Source of the DNA: Methylophilales bacterium 28-44-11
GTDB taxonomy: Bacteria > Pseudomonadota > Gammaproteobacteria > Burkholderiales > Methylophilaceae
NCBI GenBank assembly: GCA_002281475.1
Contig: NCGC01000003.1
Span: 29,052 to 93,051 of the forward strand
Reading direction: 5' to 3'
DNA length: 64,000 nucleotides
Below the pieces are notes generated by a model, which was not told where the DNA came from, searched no databases, and worked only from the letters and a program-made list of their open reading frames with translations. The translations under genes and the position numbers were made by a program. Positions 1-9,825 of this stretch are shown here, in pieces; the stretch's first letter is position 1, and every line of letters starts with the position of its first letter.

Positions 1-598
1 GGTCTATACCCTAGTGAATGCTGTATTGCTCTCTCCTGTACAGCGTCAGCAACGGCAGGTGAAAGCCGACATGACGCAATCGGGTACGCAGTTAGCAGAC
101 TTAAAACAACAAATAGCGTTGCTTGCGCAACATCCCGTGCTGAATGCGGATGATATGAATGCGCAGAAAATTGCGGAATTCAAAGCCAAAATTCAGGCAC
201 AACGCACTGAGATGTCTGCATTGCAAGACACGCTAGTGAACCCAGCGCAAATGCCAGCGTTGCTCAAAGCGCTCATCGAGCACCATGCCAGTTTACGTTT
301 AATCGACATGAAAACCATGCCGCCAGAAAACTTTTTAACGCAACAAACTAGTGCTACGCAACCCGAAGCTGCTACAACCACTGGTCAATTTAAAACACCG
401 CTCATCTACCGTCATGCCATCACGTTTACGTTGGCAGGCAGCTATATGGAGCTAATGCGCTATGCACAAGCCTTACAGGATTTGTCCTCACAAGTATTGT
501 GGGACAAAGCCGTGCTGGTGTCAAAGACTTATCCTGAAAATGAATTGACGATTACTGTTTACACATTAAGTTTGGATGCGACATGGCTCAGTATCTAA
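1..598 (+). CDS. mshJ: MSHA pilus biogenesis protein MshJ (5' end outside window)
   Basis: This is the C-terminal part of an MshJ-like inner-membrane protein, a GspM/PilO-like alignment component of the MSHA pilus machine. The frame stays open to the first base of the window (V-Y-T-L precede the GTG at 14), so that GTG is not the true start and the N-terminal cytoplasmic and membrane segment is missing. What remains is a coiled-coil region (about residues 15-75 counted from the GTG) and a compact alpha/beta domain. The end overlaps the next gene by 16 bases. Assignment rests mainly on position before mshK-L-M-N; the sequence alone is weakly conserved. Confidence 0.75.
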   Translation, partial: VYTLVNAVLLSPVQRQQRQVKADMTQSGTQLADLKQQIALLAQHPVLNADDMNAQKIAEFKAKIQAQRTEMSALQDTLVNPAQMPALLKALIEHHASLRLIDMKTMPPENFLTQQTSATQPEAATTTGQFKTPLIYRHAITFTLAGSYMELMRYAQALQDLSSQVLWDKAVLVSKTYPENELTITVYTLSLDATWLSI

Positions 599-1098
599 CA
601 AAAAGCAAATTGCTGGCTATATTTGTTTTGCTGGCGTGTGTCATGCATTTGCCAATTGCAATGGCTGAAGTGCTACGTGATCCAACCAAACCAGACCCGC
701 AATCTGGACTGTTGCCTATAGCTCAGTTGCAAGAGGTGGCACCACCGCCGATGTTGCAATCAATTACATTAGGGTCTACAGCCAAGTACGCCATGATTAA
801 TGGACAAACCATTATGTTAGGTCAAGCGTATCAACAATGGATATTGATTAAGTTGACTGCCAATGAAGCCATATTGCGCGCCAAAGATGGGAGTACCAAA
901 GTATTGGTGATGGGCTACCCTGTCAAGAAAAGTAGCCAGTCTGAGTCAGCTAAATGGTCGCAAGCTTTACGTCAGCCATTAACATCCAATGCGGTAGCTG
1001 CCACGCCTACTGCTGTAATTAATACCAATAATCGTATAAATGAAGTGCCAGGCATGCATACGCGTGCAGAGGCGGAAAGTGTATGGGTGAAGCAATGA
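583..1098 (+). CDS. mshK: MSHA pilus biogenesis protein MshK
   Basis: A 171-residue small periplasmic protein of the MSHA assembly system. It has an N-terminal signal or anchor segment (about residues 9-28, ending in A-M-A), then the D-P-T-K-P element typical of MshK/PilP/GspC-like proteins that bind the secretin, and a small beta domain (residues 55-110) with L-G-S-T and I-N-G-Q turns. The start overlaps the end of mshJ and the stop overlaps the secretin start as ATGA, so the genes are translationally coupled. Function inferred from motif plus gene order. Confidence 0.75.
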   Translation: MAQYLTKSKLLAIFVLLACVMHLPIAMAEVLRDPTKPDPQSGLLPIAQLQEVAPPPMLQSITLGSTAKYAMINGQTIMLGQAYQQWILIKLTANEAILRAKDGSTKVLVMGYPVKKSSQSESAKWSQALRQPLTSNAVAATPTAVINTNNRINEVPGMHTRAEAESVWVKQ

Positions 1099-2831
1099 AC
1101 ACACAATTTCAATTCTCAACAGTATTAGCTATGTTATTGCTGGCGGGGTGCGTGAGTAATACGCCACGCGACAATCCAGAGCTTAACAATAAAATGCAGG
1201 AGGTGTTGAAAGATGCCGCCAAAGCAAAAAATGTGGCGACCATGCCAGATGCTGTCAATGCAGCTTTGTTACCGCCCTTAAAAATTGAAGCCCCTAAAAG
1301 TAATGTGAAGAAATTAGAGCCTCGTTTTGATTTGGTGGTGAATAATGCACCAGCGGCCCAAGTGTTGATGGGAATCGTCAGTGGCACGCGCTACAGTATG
1401 CTGTTGCATCCTGATATGTTAGGCAATGTGTCTGTGAATTTAAAAGATGTCACCGTGTTTGAGGCGCTAGATGCATTACGTGATTTATACGGATATGAAT
1501 ATAAAGTAGATGGCACACGTATTATGATTGAGCCGCAAACACTTCAAACACGCGTGTTTCAAGTCAATTATATTGTTGGGCAACGTAAAGGCTCATCCGA
1601 TACGCAAGTGACATCAGGCTCTTTGGGTGCGTCGAATAGTAATACGGCAGCACAAAATCCCTCCACTGCAACGACATCTACCCCAGGACAAACTAACCAA
1701 GTGGCGTTGATATCCAGTAGCGTTTCGACCAACACTAGCAATGATTTTTGGACCGATTTAGGCTTGTCTTTAAATGGCATCGTCGGATCAGAAGCGGGGC
1801 GTAAAGTGGTCGTCAATTTACAGTCTGGTGTCATTATGGTGCGCGCCATGCCTAAAGAAATTCGTAATGTCGAATCGTTTTTACGCTTGATGCAAGTAAA
1901 CATCGAGCGACAGGTAATTCTTGAAGCTAAGATTTTGCGTGTGGGTTTGAACTCTGACTCTCAAAGTGGTGTGAACTGGTCCGTGCTAGGTTCGAGAGGC
2001 AGCAGTCGTGCCTTGGTGGGTAACGTGAACAACAATACCACCGTCAACACGAATGGCAACGGGGTGCAATCGACAGGTGATTTGAGCGCGGATTTAGGCG
2101 GTGTGCTATCTAACGCTGCTACCACAGCGATTGGTGGCCCATTATTTGCCGTGGCTTTACAAGGCGCCAACTTTGCAGCGCTAATGACATTTTTAGAAAC
2201 ACAAGGCGATGTTGAGGTGCTGTCTAGCCCAAGAATTGCCACCATCAATAACCAAAAAGCGGTGCTTAAAGTAGGTACGGATGAATTCTATATCACGGGC
2301 GTGAGACAAAGTACCACCGCATCTGTGGGCGCGACCACAACGATTCCAGAAGTGACTTTGCAACCATTTTTCTCTGGAATTTCATTAGATGTCACGCCGC
2401 AAATCGATAAAGACGACAACATCATCTTGCATATGCACCCGTCCATTAGTGAAGTCACCACTGTGAATAAGCAATTTACCTTAGGGGGGTCGTCCAATCA
2501 GTTTAATTTACCGTTGCCATCCAGCAGCATCAATGAAACGGACAGCATTGTGCGCACACGTGATGGTAGTGTGATTGCGATAGGTGGTTTGATGACCGAA
2601 AGCAATACCAAAGTAGGCTCTAAAATTCCTGGCTTAGGTGATATCAAAGGTGTGGGCAAAGCCTTCCGCCAACACAGTCAGCAAACCAATAAATCTGAAC
2701 TGGTGATTTTGCTTAAATCGACTGTGGTACAAAGCAATGAAAGCTGGTCTGAAGACATGCTGAGTGCGCAACAACGCTTAGAAGGCATGCGTCAACAACG
2801 TCAAGGCCAGCCCAACGCAGGAGGTAGCTAG
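1095..2831 (+). CDS. mshL: MSHA secretin MshL (outer-membrane lipoprotein)
   Basis: Secretin that forms the outer-membrane channel for the MSHA pilus. An upstream ATG exists at 1083, but the ATG at 1095 overlaps the mshK stop (ATGA) and gives a clean lipoprotein signal ending in L-L-A-G-C, so I chose it. After the lipid anchor come an STN-like N-domain (about residues 75-145), a serine/threonine/asparagine-rich linker (about 175-215), an N1-type domain, and the C-terminal secretin domain with the V-L-S-S-P-R and D-G-S-V-I-A-I-G-G-L motifs. The 578-residue length fits the family. mshM follows after two bases. Confidence 0.9.
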   Translation: MNTQFQFSTVLAMLLLAGCVSNTPRDNPELNNKMQEVLKDAAKAKNVATMPDAVNAALLPPLKIEAPKSNVKKLEPRFDLVVNNAPAAQVLMGIVSGTRYSMLLHPDMLGNVSVNLKDVTVFEALDALRDLYGYEYKVDGTRIMIEPQTLQTRVFQVNYIVGQRKGSSDTQVTSGSLGASNSNTAAQNPSTATTSTPGQTNQVALISSSVSTNTSNDFWTDLGLSLNGIVGSEAGRKVVVNLQSGVIMVRAMPKEIRNVESFLRLMQVNIERQVILEAKILRVGLNSDSQSGVNWSVLGSRGSSRALVGNVNNNTTVNTNGNGVQSTGDLSADLGGVLSNAATTAIGGPLFAVALQGANFAALMTFLETQGDVEVLSSPRIATINNQKAVLKVGTDEFYITGVRQSTTASVGATTTIPEVTLQPFFSGISLDVTPQIDKDDNIILHMHPSISEVTTVNKQFTLGGSSNQFNLPLPSSSINETDSIVRTRDGSVIAIGGLMTESNTKVGSKIPGLGDIKGVGKAFRQHSQQTNKSELVILLKSTVVQSNESWSEDMLSAQQRLEGMRQQRQGQPNAGGS

Positions 2832-2833
2832 TT

Positions 2834-3730
2834 ATGTATCTCCAACATTTTGGCTTAACTGAATTTCCGTTCAAGCTCACGCCTGACACTAGTTTTTATT
2901 ACGCCACGCATAGCTATCAAGAGGCGCTCAACACCCTGTTGATAGCGATTAGCTCTGGCGAGGGTTTTATCAAAATCACTGGAGAAGTGGGCACAGGTAA
3001 AACCTTACTCTGCCGCAAACTGCTCAAAAGCTTGGGTGATGGTTTTAAAACAGCGTTTATACCTAACCCATACCTAGATCCCAATGCATTGTTGATGTCA
3101 TTGGCGACCGAGTTGGGACTTTCGTTGCCTCAGCATTTGACGCACCATGCCTTATTAGAAGCACTCACTCAGCGTTTAATGCAACTGGCGCGCGAGGATA
3201 AGCAAGTGGTGGTGTGCTTAGATGAAGTGCAAGCCATGCCGATTGAAACTTTGGAGGCCTTGCGTTTGCTCACCAATTTGGAAACGGAAAAAAACAAATT
3301 ACTGCAAGTGGTGATTTTTGGTCAGCCTGAATTGGAAGATAAACTGAATCAACCTTCCATACGTCAACTGCGTCAGCGTATTAGTTTTGAATATTGTCTA
3401 GGCGCGTTGCAATGGGACGAATTAAGTTTCTATTTAAATCATCGTATGCATGTGGCAGGTTATAACGGTTGGCGTGTATTTACACCTGCTAGCCTCAAAT
3501 TGCTGCATCAACACTCCGCAGGCATCCCCCGATTAGTGAATATTTTGGCACATAAAGCCTTGCTCGCCGCGTATGGCAGAGGGTTGCGAGAAGTGACGGT
3601 GCGAGAGATGCGCGATGCATTGTTAGATACGCATGCCAGTGTCAGCGCACAACACGGCTGGTCAAACTTTATATTTAAATGGTGGCTTGCATTAGGTGTT
3701 GCGCGTGCCACTTTGTCTTTCGCGCATTGA
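2834..3730 (+). CDS. mshM: MSHA biogenesis ATPase MshM (ExeA/GspA-like)
   Basis: Cytoplasmic AAA+ ATPase of the ExeA family, proposed to help place or assemble the secretin. It begins with the family signature Y-L-x-H-F-G-L-x-x-x-P-F and the T-P-D element, has a Walker A motif G-E-V-G-T-G-K-T at residues 50-57 and a Walker B V-V-C-L-D-E-V-Q near 126-133, followed by sensor residues and the helical lid. A hydrophobic segment near residues 279-295 could be a membrane anchor, as in GspA. It lies in the msh run directly after mshL. Confidence 0.88.
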   Translation: MYLQHFGLTEFPFKLTPDTSFYYATHSYQEALNTLLIAISSGEGFIKITGEVGTGKTLLCRKLLKSLGDGFKTAFIPNPYLDPNALLMSLATELGLSLPQHLTHHALLEALTQRLMQLAREDKQVVVCLDEVQAMPIETLEALRLLTNLETEKNKLLQVVIFGQPELEDKLNQPSIRQLRQRISFEYCLGALQWDELSFYLNHRMHVAGYNGWRVFTPASLKLLHQHSAGIPRLVNILAHKALLAAYGRGLREVTVREMRDALLDTHASVSAQHGWSNFIFKWWLALGVARATLSFAH

Positions 3731-3756
3731 CATGATGAGACGATCAGGCGGACAAC

Positions 3757-4974
3757 ATGAGCTTAATTAATCAAATGTTACAAGAGTTGGAGCAACGCAA
3801 AGCGTCTGCCTCACCCCAATCACATCCGGAACTCAAACCAACAGCACTTGCGGTGCAAGCATTGGTTACCCCACGAAAAAGCAAAGTCTTGCAATATGCC
3901 CTATTGGCTGCATTGTGTGCGGCAGGGGCATATGGCATGCAATGGATTTCTCATCCTGCGATGCCGGAACTACAACAAAGTGCGTCGTTGCCAGCTACAA
4001 CAGGTGTCATCACTGAGGCTAATGCCAATACCAAGCCAATGGCTGTGGATGTGCTCACTGTTCAAGCTAGTGCGCCCGTTGTGGTGGAACAAAATGAAAT
4101 GCTACAAAGCCCACTATTATTTGCACCAACTTTAGATAAAAAACTGCATATTGCACAAAGCAATAGTGCGCTTGCAACAGCGCATAACGCGCAAAAATCT
4201 AATACCATTGCGCTAGAAAGTAATGGAAAGAATAATGCGTTGCCCATGATGGTTGCGGCTGTAGCATTGACTAAACAGTCTGCTTCCAATGCGGTTTCAG
4301 ATACACCAGACGCTTCACTCGTGGCATTGGCGAACACACATGTACCATCAAAAGCACCGTCTACACGTTCTGCGGAGCCCAAGGTCAATGTGAATAAAAC
4401 CATGAGCCCAGAGCAAAAGGCGACGCATATGTATCAACAAGCTATCGCTTATTTGCAACAAGGCCGTGTAGCTGAGGCGCAAGATCAATTGAAAACGACC
4501 ATTGATGCTTATCCGCATCATGATGATGCGCGCCAAACGTTGGTGGGATTATTGGTGGACAATAAACGGCATGATGAGGCCATGCAAGTGCTCAAAACGG
4601 GCTTGAAACTTACCCCCAATCATACAGGGTATGCCCAAGCATTAGCTCGCTTACAGCTTGATGCAGGTATGTTAGACCAAGCATTAGCTACCCTTGAAAG
4701 TCATCGCGGGGGCGCGTCTCAACCACAAGAATACCACGCGCTCATGGCGATTCTGTTGCAAAAGTTAGGGCAACATGGACCTGCCATTACCTATTATCAA
4801 CAAGCGTTAAGCCAAGGCGTCTCTGCACCTGCATGGTTGATTGGTTTGGGCGTGTCCTTGCAAGCTGAAGGTCGTGCGCTCGAAGCAAAGCAGGCTTATC
4901 AGCAAGCGCAATCGAGCCAACTGAGTCCTGAGTTGGCATTGTTTGTGTCACAACGTTTAAAACAAGTCCAATAA
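3757..4974 (+). CDS. mshN: MSHA biogenesis TPR protein MshN
   Basis: Membrane-anchored tetratricopeptide protein. The start M-S-L-I-N-Q-M-L-Q-E-L-E-x-R-K is the classic MshN/GspB-type cytoplasmic tag. A single membrane span lies near residues 45-62, followed by a long low-complexity periplasmic linker (about 65-215) and then five or so TPR units from about residue 220 to the end. The gene ends the msh run: the next gene, comF, is convergent. In the usual locus mshE and mshG follow mshN; they are not here. Confidence 0.85.
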   Translation: MSLINQMLQELEQRKASASPQSHPELKPTALAVQALVTPRKSKVLQYALLAALCAAGAYGMQWISHPAMPELQQSASLPATTGVITEANANTKPMAVDVLTVQASAPVVVEQNEMLQSPLLFAPTLDKKLHIAQSNSALATAHNAQKSNTIALESNGKNNALPMMVAAVALTKQSASNAVSDTPDASLVALANTHVPSKAPSTRSAEPKVNVNKTMSPEQKATHMYQQAIAYLQQGRVAEAQDQLKTTIDAYPHHDDARQTLVGLLVDNKRHDEAMQVLKTGLKLTPNHTGYAQALARLQLDAGMLDQALATLESHRGGASQPQEYHALMAILLQKLGQHGPAITYYQQALSQGVSAPAWLIGLGVSLQAEGRALEAKQAYQQAQSSQLSPELALFVSQRLKQVQ

Positions 4975-5001
4975 GCGGATGCTTAATAGAAACATGCCTG
5001 A

Positions 5002-5682
5002 CTAATAGGTTCTGGCAACAACCCAACAACTCACCTTGTTGGCCCCAGCTTGTTTCAAGGTTTTAGCCAACTCATTCAAACTCGCTCCCGATGTCATGAC
5101 ATCGTCCACTATCGCCACATGTTTTCCCACAAAATAATCGTCACAACTAAATGCGCCTTTGATATTTTTAACGCGCGCTTTGAGCGGTAAGCTCGCTTGT
5201 GGTGGTGTATTTTTAATGCGATGACTATGTTTGCTTGCTACAGGCAAATGCAATTGTTTGGCAATGCCGTTGGCTAATTCGAGCGACTGATTAAAGCCTC
5301 TTTCTTGCAAGCGCGCCGGGTGCATCGGCATGGGTACGATACAGTCAATATCCGTTGGTTGAAATTTTTTTAAGCTGATTTGCGCAAACATATGCCCAAG
5401 ATACAATTGCTGTTGGTATTTAAACGCTTGCAATAATGCATCGATGGGATAAGCGTATTCAAATAAAGCCTGCGTGGCATCATAAAAAGGCGGTTGACTT
5501 AAACACTGGCCACAAGTGACGTTGCTCGAGGTCAATCCACATTGCGGGCAACAAGTGTTAATTTGCCATGGAAGGTCTTGCCAACACGCTTGGCAAATAC
5601 CCAATGTATTGTGCGCATTGGCCTCACAAAGCACACATTTTGCATACTGTAACTTGGACAATAAATGACCTAAATTAAACAT
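5002..5682 (-). CDS. comF: ComF family phosphoribosyltransferase-like protein
   Basis: A 226-residue ComF/GntX family protein. The N-terminus has two zinc-ribbon cysteine pairs (C-V-L-C and C-Q-A-C, then C-C-P-Q-C-G-L and C-G-Q-C within residues 17-60). The rest is a type I phosphoribosyltransferase fold with the PRPP-binding loop V-A-I-V-D-D-V-M-T-S-G-A-S. ComF proteins are linked to DNA uptake in competent bacteria, but the substrate is not established. It is convergent with mshN (27 bases apart) and divergent from bioB. Confidence 0.85.
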   Translation of the reverse strand: MFNLGHLLSKLQYAKCVLCEANAHNTLGICQACWQDLPWQINTCCPQCGLTSSNVTCGQCLSQPPFYDATQALFEYAYPIDALLQAFKYQQQLYLGHMFAQISLKKFQPTDIDCIVPMPMHPARLQERGFNQSLELANGIAKQLHLPVASKHSHRIKNTPPQASLPLKARVKNIKGAFSCDDYFVGKHVAIVDDVMTSGASLNELAKTLKQAGANKVSCWVVARTY

Positions 5683-5781
5683 ATGTTCATTAATTAATCA
5701 GTTGTTTAATGTTTGCTTGAACTAACCTTAACAGCATATAATTCGGCATCTAATCAAAATAATTTAGTGTAAAGGGATGCC

Positions 5782-6828
5782 ATGCCAGACACATCATCAG
5801 CCGCGCCATCAACAGCATCATCAACTGTCATTATAAACACAGATGCACTCACGCAGGGTAAAGGTGGATGTAGCACGCAAAGTACAGAATATGCAGTAGA
5901 CCGGTGGAGTGTAGATGAAATTGTGGCACTGTTTGAATTGCCATTTAGCGATTTAATCCATCGTGCGCAGACTGTGCATCGCCAACACTTTGACCCAAAT
6001 GCAGTGCAAGTCAGTACCTTGCTCTCTATCAAAACAGGTGGTTGCAGCGAAGATTGTGGCTACTGTCCACAAGCGGCGCGTTATCACACCGATGTCGATA
6101 ATGAGCCGCTGATGCAGTTGGATGATGTGTTAGCAGCAGCCCAAGCCGCCAAAGACAATGGCGCTAGCCGTTTTTGTATGGGTGCCGCTTGGCGTGGACC
6201 CAAACAGCGCGATTTAGAGCCCGTGTTAAAAATGATTGCAGAAGTCAAAGCCATGGGCTTAGAGACTTGCGCCACTTTGGGGATGTTGAAAGAAGGGCAA
6301 GCAGAACAACTCAAAGATGCAGGCTTGGATTATTACAACCATAACCTAGACACTGCGCCAGAGTTTTACGGCGATGTCATTACAACGCGCACCTACCAAG
6401 ACCGTTTAGAAACATTAGATCGCGTGCGTAGTGTCGACATTAACGTATGTTGCGGTGGCATTATCGGCATGGGCGAATCACGCAATCAACGGGCTGGTTT
6501 GTTGGCACAGTTAGCCAATATGGAGCGCCCACCAGAAAGCGTGCCCATTAATTTGCTTACCCAAGTTGAAGGCACGCCTTTGCACGGCACAGAAGAACTA
6601 GATCCGTTAGAATTTGTGAAAACAATTGCGGCAGCACGCATTACCATGCCACAAAGTTTTGTGCGCTTATCAGCAGGCCGTCAAAGCATGCATGAAGGCA
6701 TACAAGCTTTATGTTTTATTGCAGGTGCGAATAGCATTTTCTATGGTGAAAAATTGCTGACCACAGGCAATCCGGAAGCAGAAACCGATAAGAAGTTGTT
6801 TGCCAAATTGGGCATTCATCCTATTTAA
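5782..6828 (+). CDS. bioB: Biotin synthase BioB
   Basis: Radical-SAM enzyme that inserts sulfur into dethiobiotin, the last step of biotin synthesis. The [4Fe-4S] cluster cysteines sit in [10 protein letters not shown] (C88, C92, C95). The conserved N-H-N-L-D-T and R-L-S-A-G-R motifs are present. A-A-A-G-G-G-A lies a few bases before the ATG at 5782. About 40 low-complexity, Ser/Thr/Ala-rich residues precede the point (D-R-W-S) where the E. coli enzyme begins, and the C-terminal tail is correspondingly short, so total length (348) is normal. First gene of the biotin run. Confidence 0.97.
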   Translation: MPDTSSAAPSTASSTVIINTDALTQGKGGCSTQSTEYAVDRWSVDEIVALFELPFSDLIHRAQTVHRQHFDPNAVQVSTLLSIKTGGCSEDCGYCPQAARYHTDVDNEPLMQLDDVLAAAQAAKDNGASRFCMGAAWRGPKQRDLEPVLKMIAEVKAMGLETCATLGMLKEGQAEQLKDAGLDYYNHNLDTAPEFYGDVITTRTYQDRLETLDRVRSVDINVCCGGIIGMGESRNQRAGLLAQLANMERPPESVPINLLTQVEGTPLHGTEELDPLEFVKTIAAARITMPQSFVRLSAGRQSMHEGIQALCFIAGANSIFYGEKLLTTGNPEAETDKKLFAKLGIHPI

Positions 6829-6959
6829 ATCAACATGATTTTAATCATACTGATTTGGCTGTCGTGCGCCCACCTTGTTGCATTTCGTATGCTATCTGCG
6901 TTGCTCAATTGTGATCGCCACTCATTCACTTCATTTCTTTTTAATCGAGTTGATTCATC

Positions 6960-8126
6960 ATGTTAGCGGCGCTACAAGCAGAGCTTGATCAACGCAAATC
7001 CGATGGTTTGATGCGGCAGCGCCGATTGTTGGATTCGCCACAAGCAGAACACATTGTCGCCAATGACCAAGCCTTTTTATCGTTTTGTAGTAACGACTAC
7101 CTTGGCTTGGCCAATCACCCCACATTGATTGCCGCGATGCAAGAAGCGGCTGGTTTGTCAGGGGTGGGTAGCGGTGCTTCCAATCTCATTACTGGGCATC
7201 ATCGCTATCACGACAGGTTAGAAAAACAGCTTGCTGATTTTGTCGACATGCCCGCTGCCTTGTTGTTTTCTACGGGGTACATGGCCAATATTGGCGTGTT
7301 AGGCGCGTTGGCAGGACGTGATGATGCGATTTTTGCCGACAAGCTGAATCATGCATGCTTGAACGATGGCGGCTATTACTCTTTGGCTGATTTCAAGCGA
7401 TTTCCACATAATGATGTGCATGCGCTGGAAAGCTTATTGAGGGCAAGTACCGCCAAACATAAGCTGATTGCTGTCGATGCCGTATTTAGTATGGACGGTG
7501 ACATTGCGCCGTTAACTGAATACTTGGCCCTATGCGAACAATTTGATGCCTATTTATATGTGGATGATGCGCATGGTTTTGGTGTATTAGGTGCGCATGG
7601 GCAGGGCACGCTCAATCATTTGGGTTTAAAATCGCCTAGGCTCATCATGATGGCAACGCTAGGGAAAGCTGCGGGTGTAGCAGGCGCCTTTGTGGCTGGG
7701 CAGCAAGTGGTGGTGGAGTATTTAATACAAAAAGCCAAAAGCTATGTGTACTCAACACCTGCACCACCAGCACTCTCTGCCACGTTAAGCGCATCGGTGG
7801 CATTGATCGCGCAAGGCGACCATTTGCGTCGACATCTGCAAACATTGATTGCCACCCTTAAGCATCATCTCAAGGTCACACGTTGGCAATTAATGCCTTC
7901 CATGACAGCGGTGCAACCATTATTGGTCGGCAATAATTACGAAGCGTTGGCCTTGAGTGAGTATCTGCAAACGCAAGGTATTCTAGTGCCAGCTATCCGA
8001 CAGCCCACTGTGCCAGTCAACACATCGCGTTTGCGTATATCGCTATCCGCGGCGCATAGTGTGGAGGATGTGATACAGCTGGTCGATACCATTAACCAAG
8101 CTGAGCATGTGGTGTCTGCAAGATGA
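6960..8126 (+). CDS. bioF: 8-amino-7-oxononanoate synthase BioF
   Basis: PLP-dependent enzyme that condenses pimeloyl-ACP with alanine. The PLP lysine is K236 in T-L-G-K-A-A-G-V-A-G, at the same residue number as in E. coli, and the D-D-A-H-G-F-G-V motif that contacts the cofactor is intact near residue 200. It is 131 bases downstream of bioB, a gap with no obvious terminator, and its last codons run close to bioH. Length 388 is normal. Confidence 0.96.
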   Translation: MLAALQAELDQRKSDGLMRQRRLLDSPQAEHIVANDQAFLSFCSNDYLGLANHPTLIAAMQEAAGLSGVGSGASNLITGHHRYHDRLEKQLADFVDMPAALLFSTGYMANIGVLGALAGRDDAIFADKLNHACLNDGGYYSLADFKRFPHNDVHALESLLRASTAKHKLIAVDAVFSMDGDIAPLTEYLALCEQFDAYLYVDDAHGFGVLGAHGQGTLNHLGLKSPRLIMMATLGKAAGVAGAFVAGQQVVVEYLIQKAKSYVYSTPAPPALSATLSASVALIAQGDHLRRHLQTLIATLKHHLKVTRWQLMPSMTAVQPLLVGNNYEALALSEYLQTQGILVPAIRQPTVPVNTSRLRISLSAAHSVEDVIQLVDTINQAEHVVSAR

Positions 8127-8160
8127 GTCAATCCAATCCGTACACAATCAGAGGTATTGC

Positions 8161-8925
8161 ATGAGTTGCCATGTTGAAATCATAGGTCAAGGCCAACCCT
8201 TAGTGATGCTGCACGGTTGGGGCATGCATAGTGGCGTTTGGCAACATTTAGTCAAACGCTTGTCTAGCCAATATATGTTGTATTTGGTGGATTTGCCAGG
8301 CATGGGCAATAGCCGGCCGATCGAACCCTATCACTTGCATGCATTGGCCGATGAAGTGGCACAAGTGATTCCAGGCGTATCGGATATTTTAGGTTGGTCG
8401 CTCGGTGGTTTAGTGGCGCAACGTATTGCACTCAATCAACCTGAACGTGTGCGTCGACTGATTTTAGTGGGATCCACGCCTTGTTTTGTGTCTACGCAAG
8501 ACTGGCCGCATGGCATCTCACCTGTGCATTTCCACAACTTTGCCGAAAGCGTCAACCGCGATTACAAAGCGACGATGCTTCAGTTTTTAACGTTGCAATG
8601 CATGAAAGCCAATGACGCACGCGCCACATTACGACAGTTGCGCACAAGTTTTGAGTTAAAGCCTACACCGACGCAAACTACGTTAAACCGGTCACTGGGT
8701 ATTTTGTTAGATGCTGATTTACGCGAAGAAGTCACTGCATTACGCAAACCGACTTTGCTGATTCATGGTGATCGCGATACCTTAGCGCCGGTGGCTGCAG
8801 CACATTGGATGTCACAGCACTTGCCCTTGGCGTTCTTGCGCGTCATGGCTGGAGCAGCGCATGCTCCCTTCTTATCACATTCCGACCAGTTTTTAGATAC
8901 CTTGAATCAATTTTTAGAGCCATAA
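8161..8925 (+). CDS. bioH: Pimeloyl-ACP methyl ester carboxylesterase BioH
   Basis: Alpha/beta hydrolase that cleaves the methyl ester from pimeloyl-ACP methyl ester. The frame is open from 8107, but the ATG at 8161 has AGAGG about seven bases upstream and yields the usual N-terminus, so I placed the start there (254 residues; E. coli 256). The nucleophile is S80 in G-W-S-L-G, the acid is in H-G-D-R-D-T-L-A-P, and the histidine is in A-A-H-A-P-F. A short ATG frame overlapping the bioF stop at 8123 ends at once and is not a gene. Confidence 0.93.
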   Translation: MSCHVEIIGQGQPLVMLHGWGMHSGVWQHLVKRLSSQYMLYLVDLPGMGNSRPIEPYHLHALADEVAQVIPGVSDILGWSLGGLVAQRIALNQPERVRRLILVGSTPCFVSTQDWPHGISPVHFHNFAESVNRDYKATMLQFLTLQCMKANDARATLRQLRTSFELKPTPTQTTLNRSLGILLDADLREEVTALRKPTLLIHGDRDTLAPVAAAHWMSQHLPLAFLRVMAGAAHAPFLSHSDQFLDTLNQFLEP

Positions 8926-9816
8926 ATGCAACCAGACGCTTATTGGATAGACAAGGCGCGCGTGCGTGCGTCGTTTGAGCGTGCAGCGCATACCTACGAT
9001 GCGGCTGCTATCTTACAAAAAACTGTGCGTGAAGAAATGCTGAGCCGACTGGATTTGGTCAAGATGTCACCCCAAGCCATTTTAGATGCAGGGTGTGGCA
9101 CAGGGCAGGGCACATTCGCGTTGCAAAAACGTTTTAGTCATGCCCATATGATTTCGCTCGATTTGGCCTTGGGCATGCTACAACGTACCCAAGCGCAAAC
9201 GCCACCCTTGCAACGTTGGTTAGCTAAACTTACCAATAAACAAAACCTCGTGTGTGCTGATATCGAATCACTTCCATTGGCTAATGCCAGCGTGGACATG
9301 GTGTGGTCTAATTTAGCGTTGCAATGGTGTAATGAATTAGACCATGCATTTACTGAAATTAAGCGAGTGCTCAAGCCAAACGGGCTGGTGATGTTTAGTA
9401 CATTTGGACCAGATACACTTAAAGAACTGCGAATGGCGAGCGCACCCAAGGATGCTGCGCAAGACGTTACCCATATCAGTCGATTTATAGACATGCACGA
9501 CATTGGCGATGCCATGACCCGTGCGGGTTTTAGTGCGCCAGTATTAGATGTTGAATATTTCACGCTCACTTATGACGACGTAAAAAGTGTCATGCGCGAT
9601 TTGAAGTCGATAGGCGCACATAATGCAACCGCTGGACGTGCGCGAGGTTTAGCGGGTAAAGGATTTTTAAAGCAAATAGAAAGCCGCTACGAACAGTTTA
9701 GGCAAGATGGAAAATTGCCCGCTACTTTTGAAGTTATTTATGGCCATGCTTGGAAACCTGAGCAGACACCTGAGTTACAAGCTGGTTATGCACCAGTACA
9801 TTTTAAATCACGTTAA
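8926..9816 (+). CDS. bioC: Malonyl-ACP O-methyltransferase BioC
   Basis: SAM-dependent methyltransferase that methylates malonyl-ACP to disguise it as a fatty-acid primer and start pimelate synthesis. The SAM-binding motif I L-D-A-G-C-G-T-G-Q-G is near residue 50, with the acidic loop I-S-L-D-L-A at 77 and the S-N-L-A-L-Q-W-C-N motif near 128. It starts directly after the bioH stop and is followed at once by bioD. Pairing with bioH supports the BioC-BioH pathway. Confidence 0.94.
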   Translation: MQPDAYWIDKARVRASFERAAHTYDAAAILQKTVREEMLSRLDLVKMSPQAILDAGCGTGQGTFALQKRFSHAHMISLDLALGMLQRTQAQTPPLQRWLAKLTNKQNLVCADIESLPLANASVDMVWSNLALQWCNELDHAFTEIKRVLKPNGLVMFSTFGPDTLKELRMASAPKDAAQDVTHISRFIDMHDIGDAMTRAGFSAPVLDVEYFTLTYDDVKSVMRDLKSIGAHNATAGRARGLAGKGFLKQIESRYEQFRQDGKLPATFEVIYGHAWKPEQTPELQAGYAPVHFKSR

Positions 9817-9825
9817 TTGAATTGC

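Noticed and set aside
5683-5781. Possible BirA operator before bioB
   Set aside because: TTGTTTAA and nearby AACC fragments do not form the TTGTAAACC-N15-GGTTTACAA pattern.
8123-8164. Short ATG frame overlapping the bioF stop
   Set aside because: It stops after 13 codons; the bioH start at 8161 has its own ribosome site.
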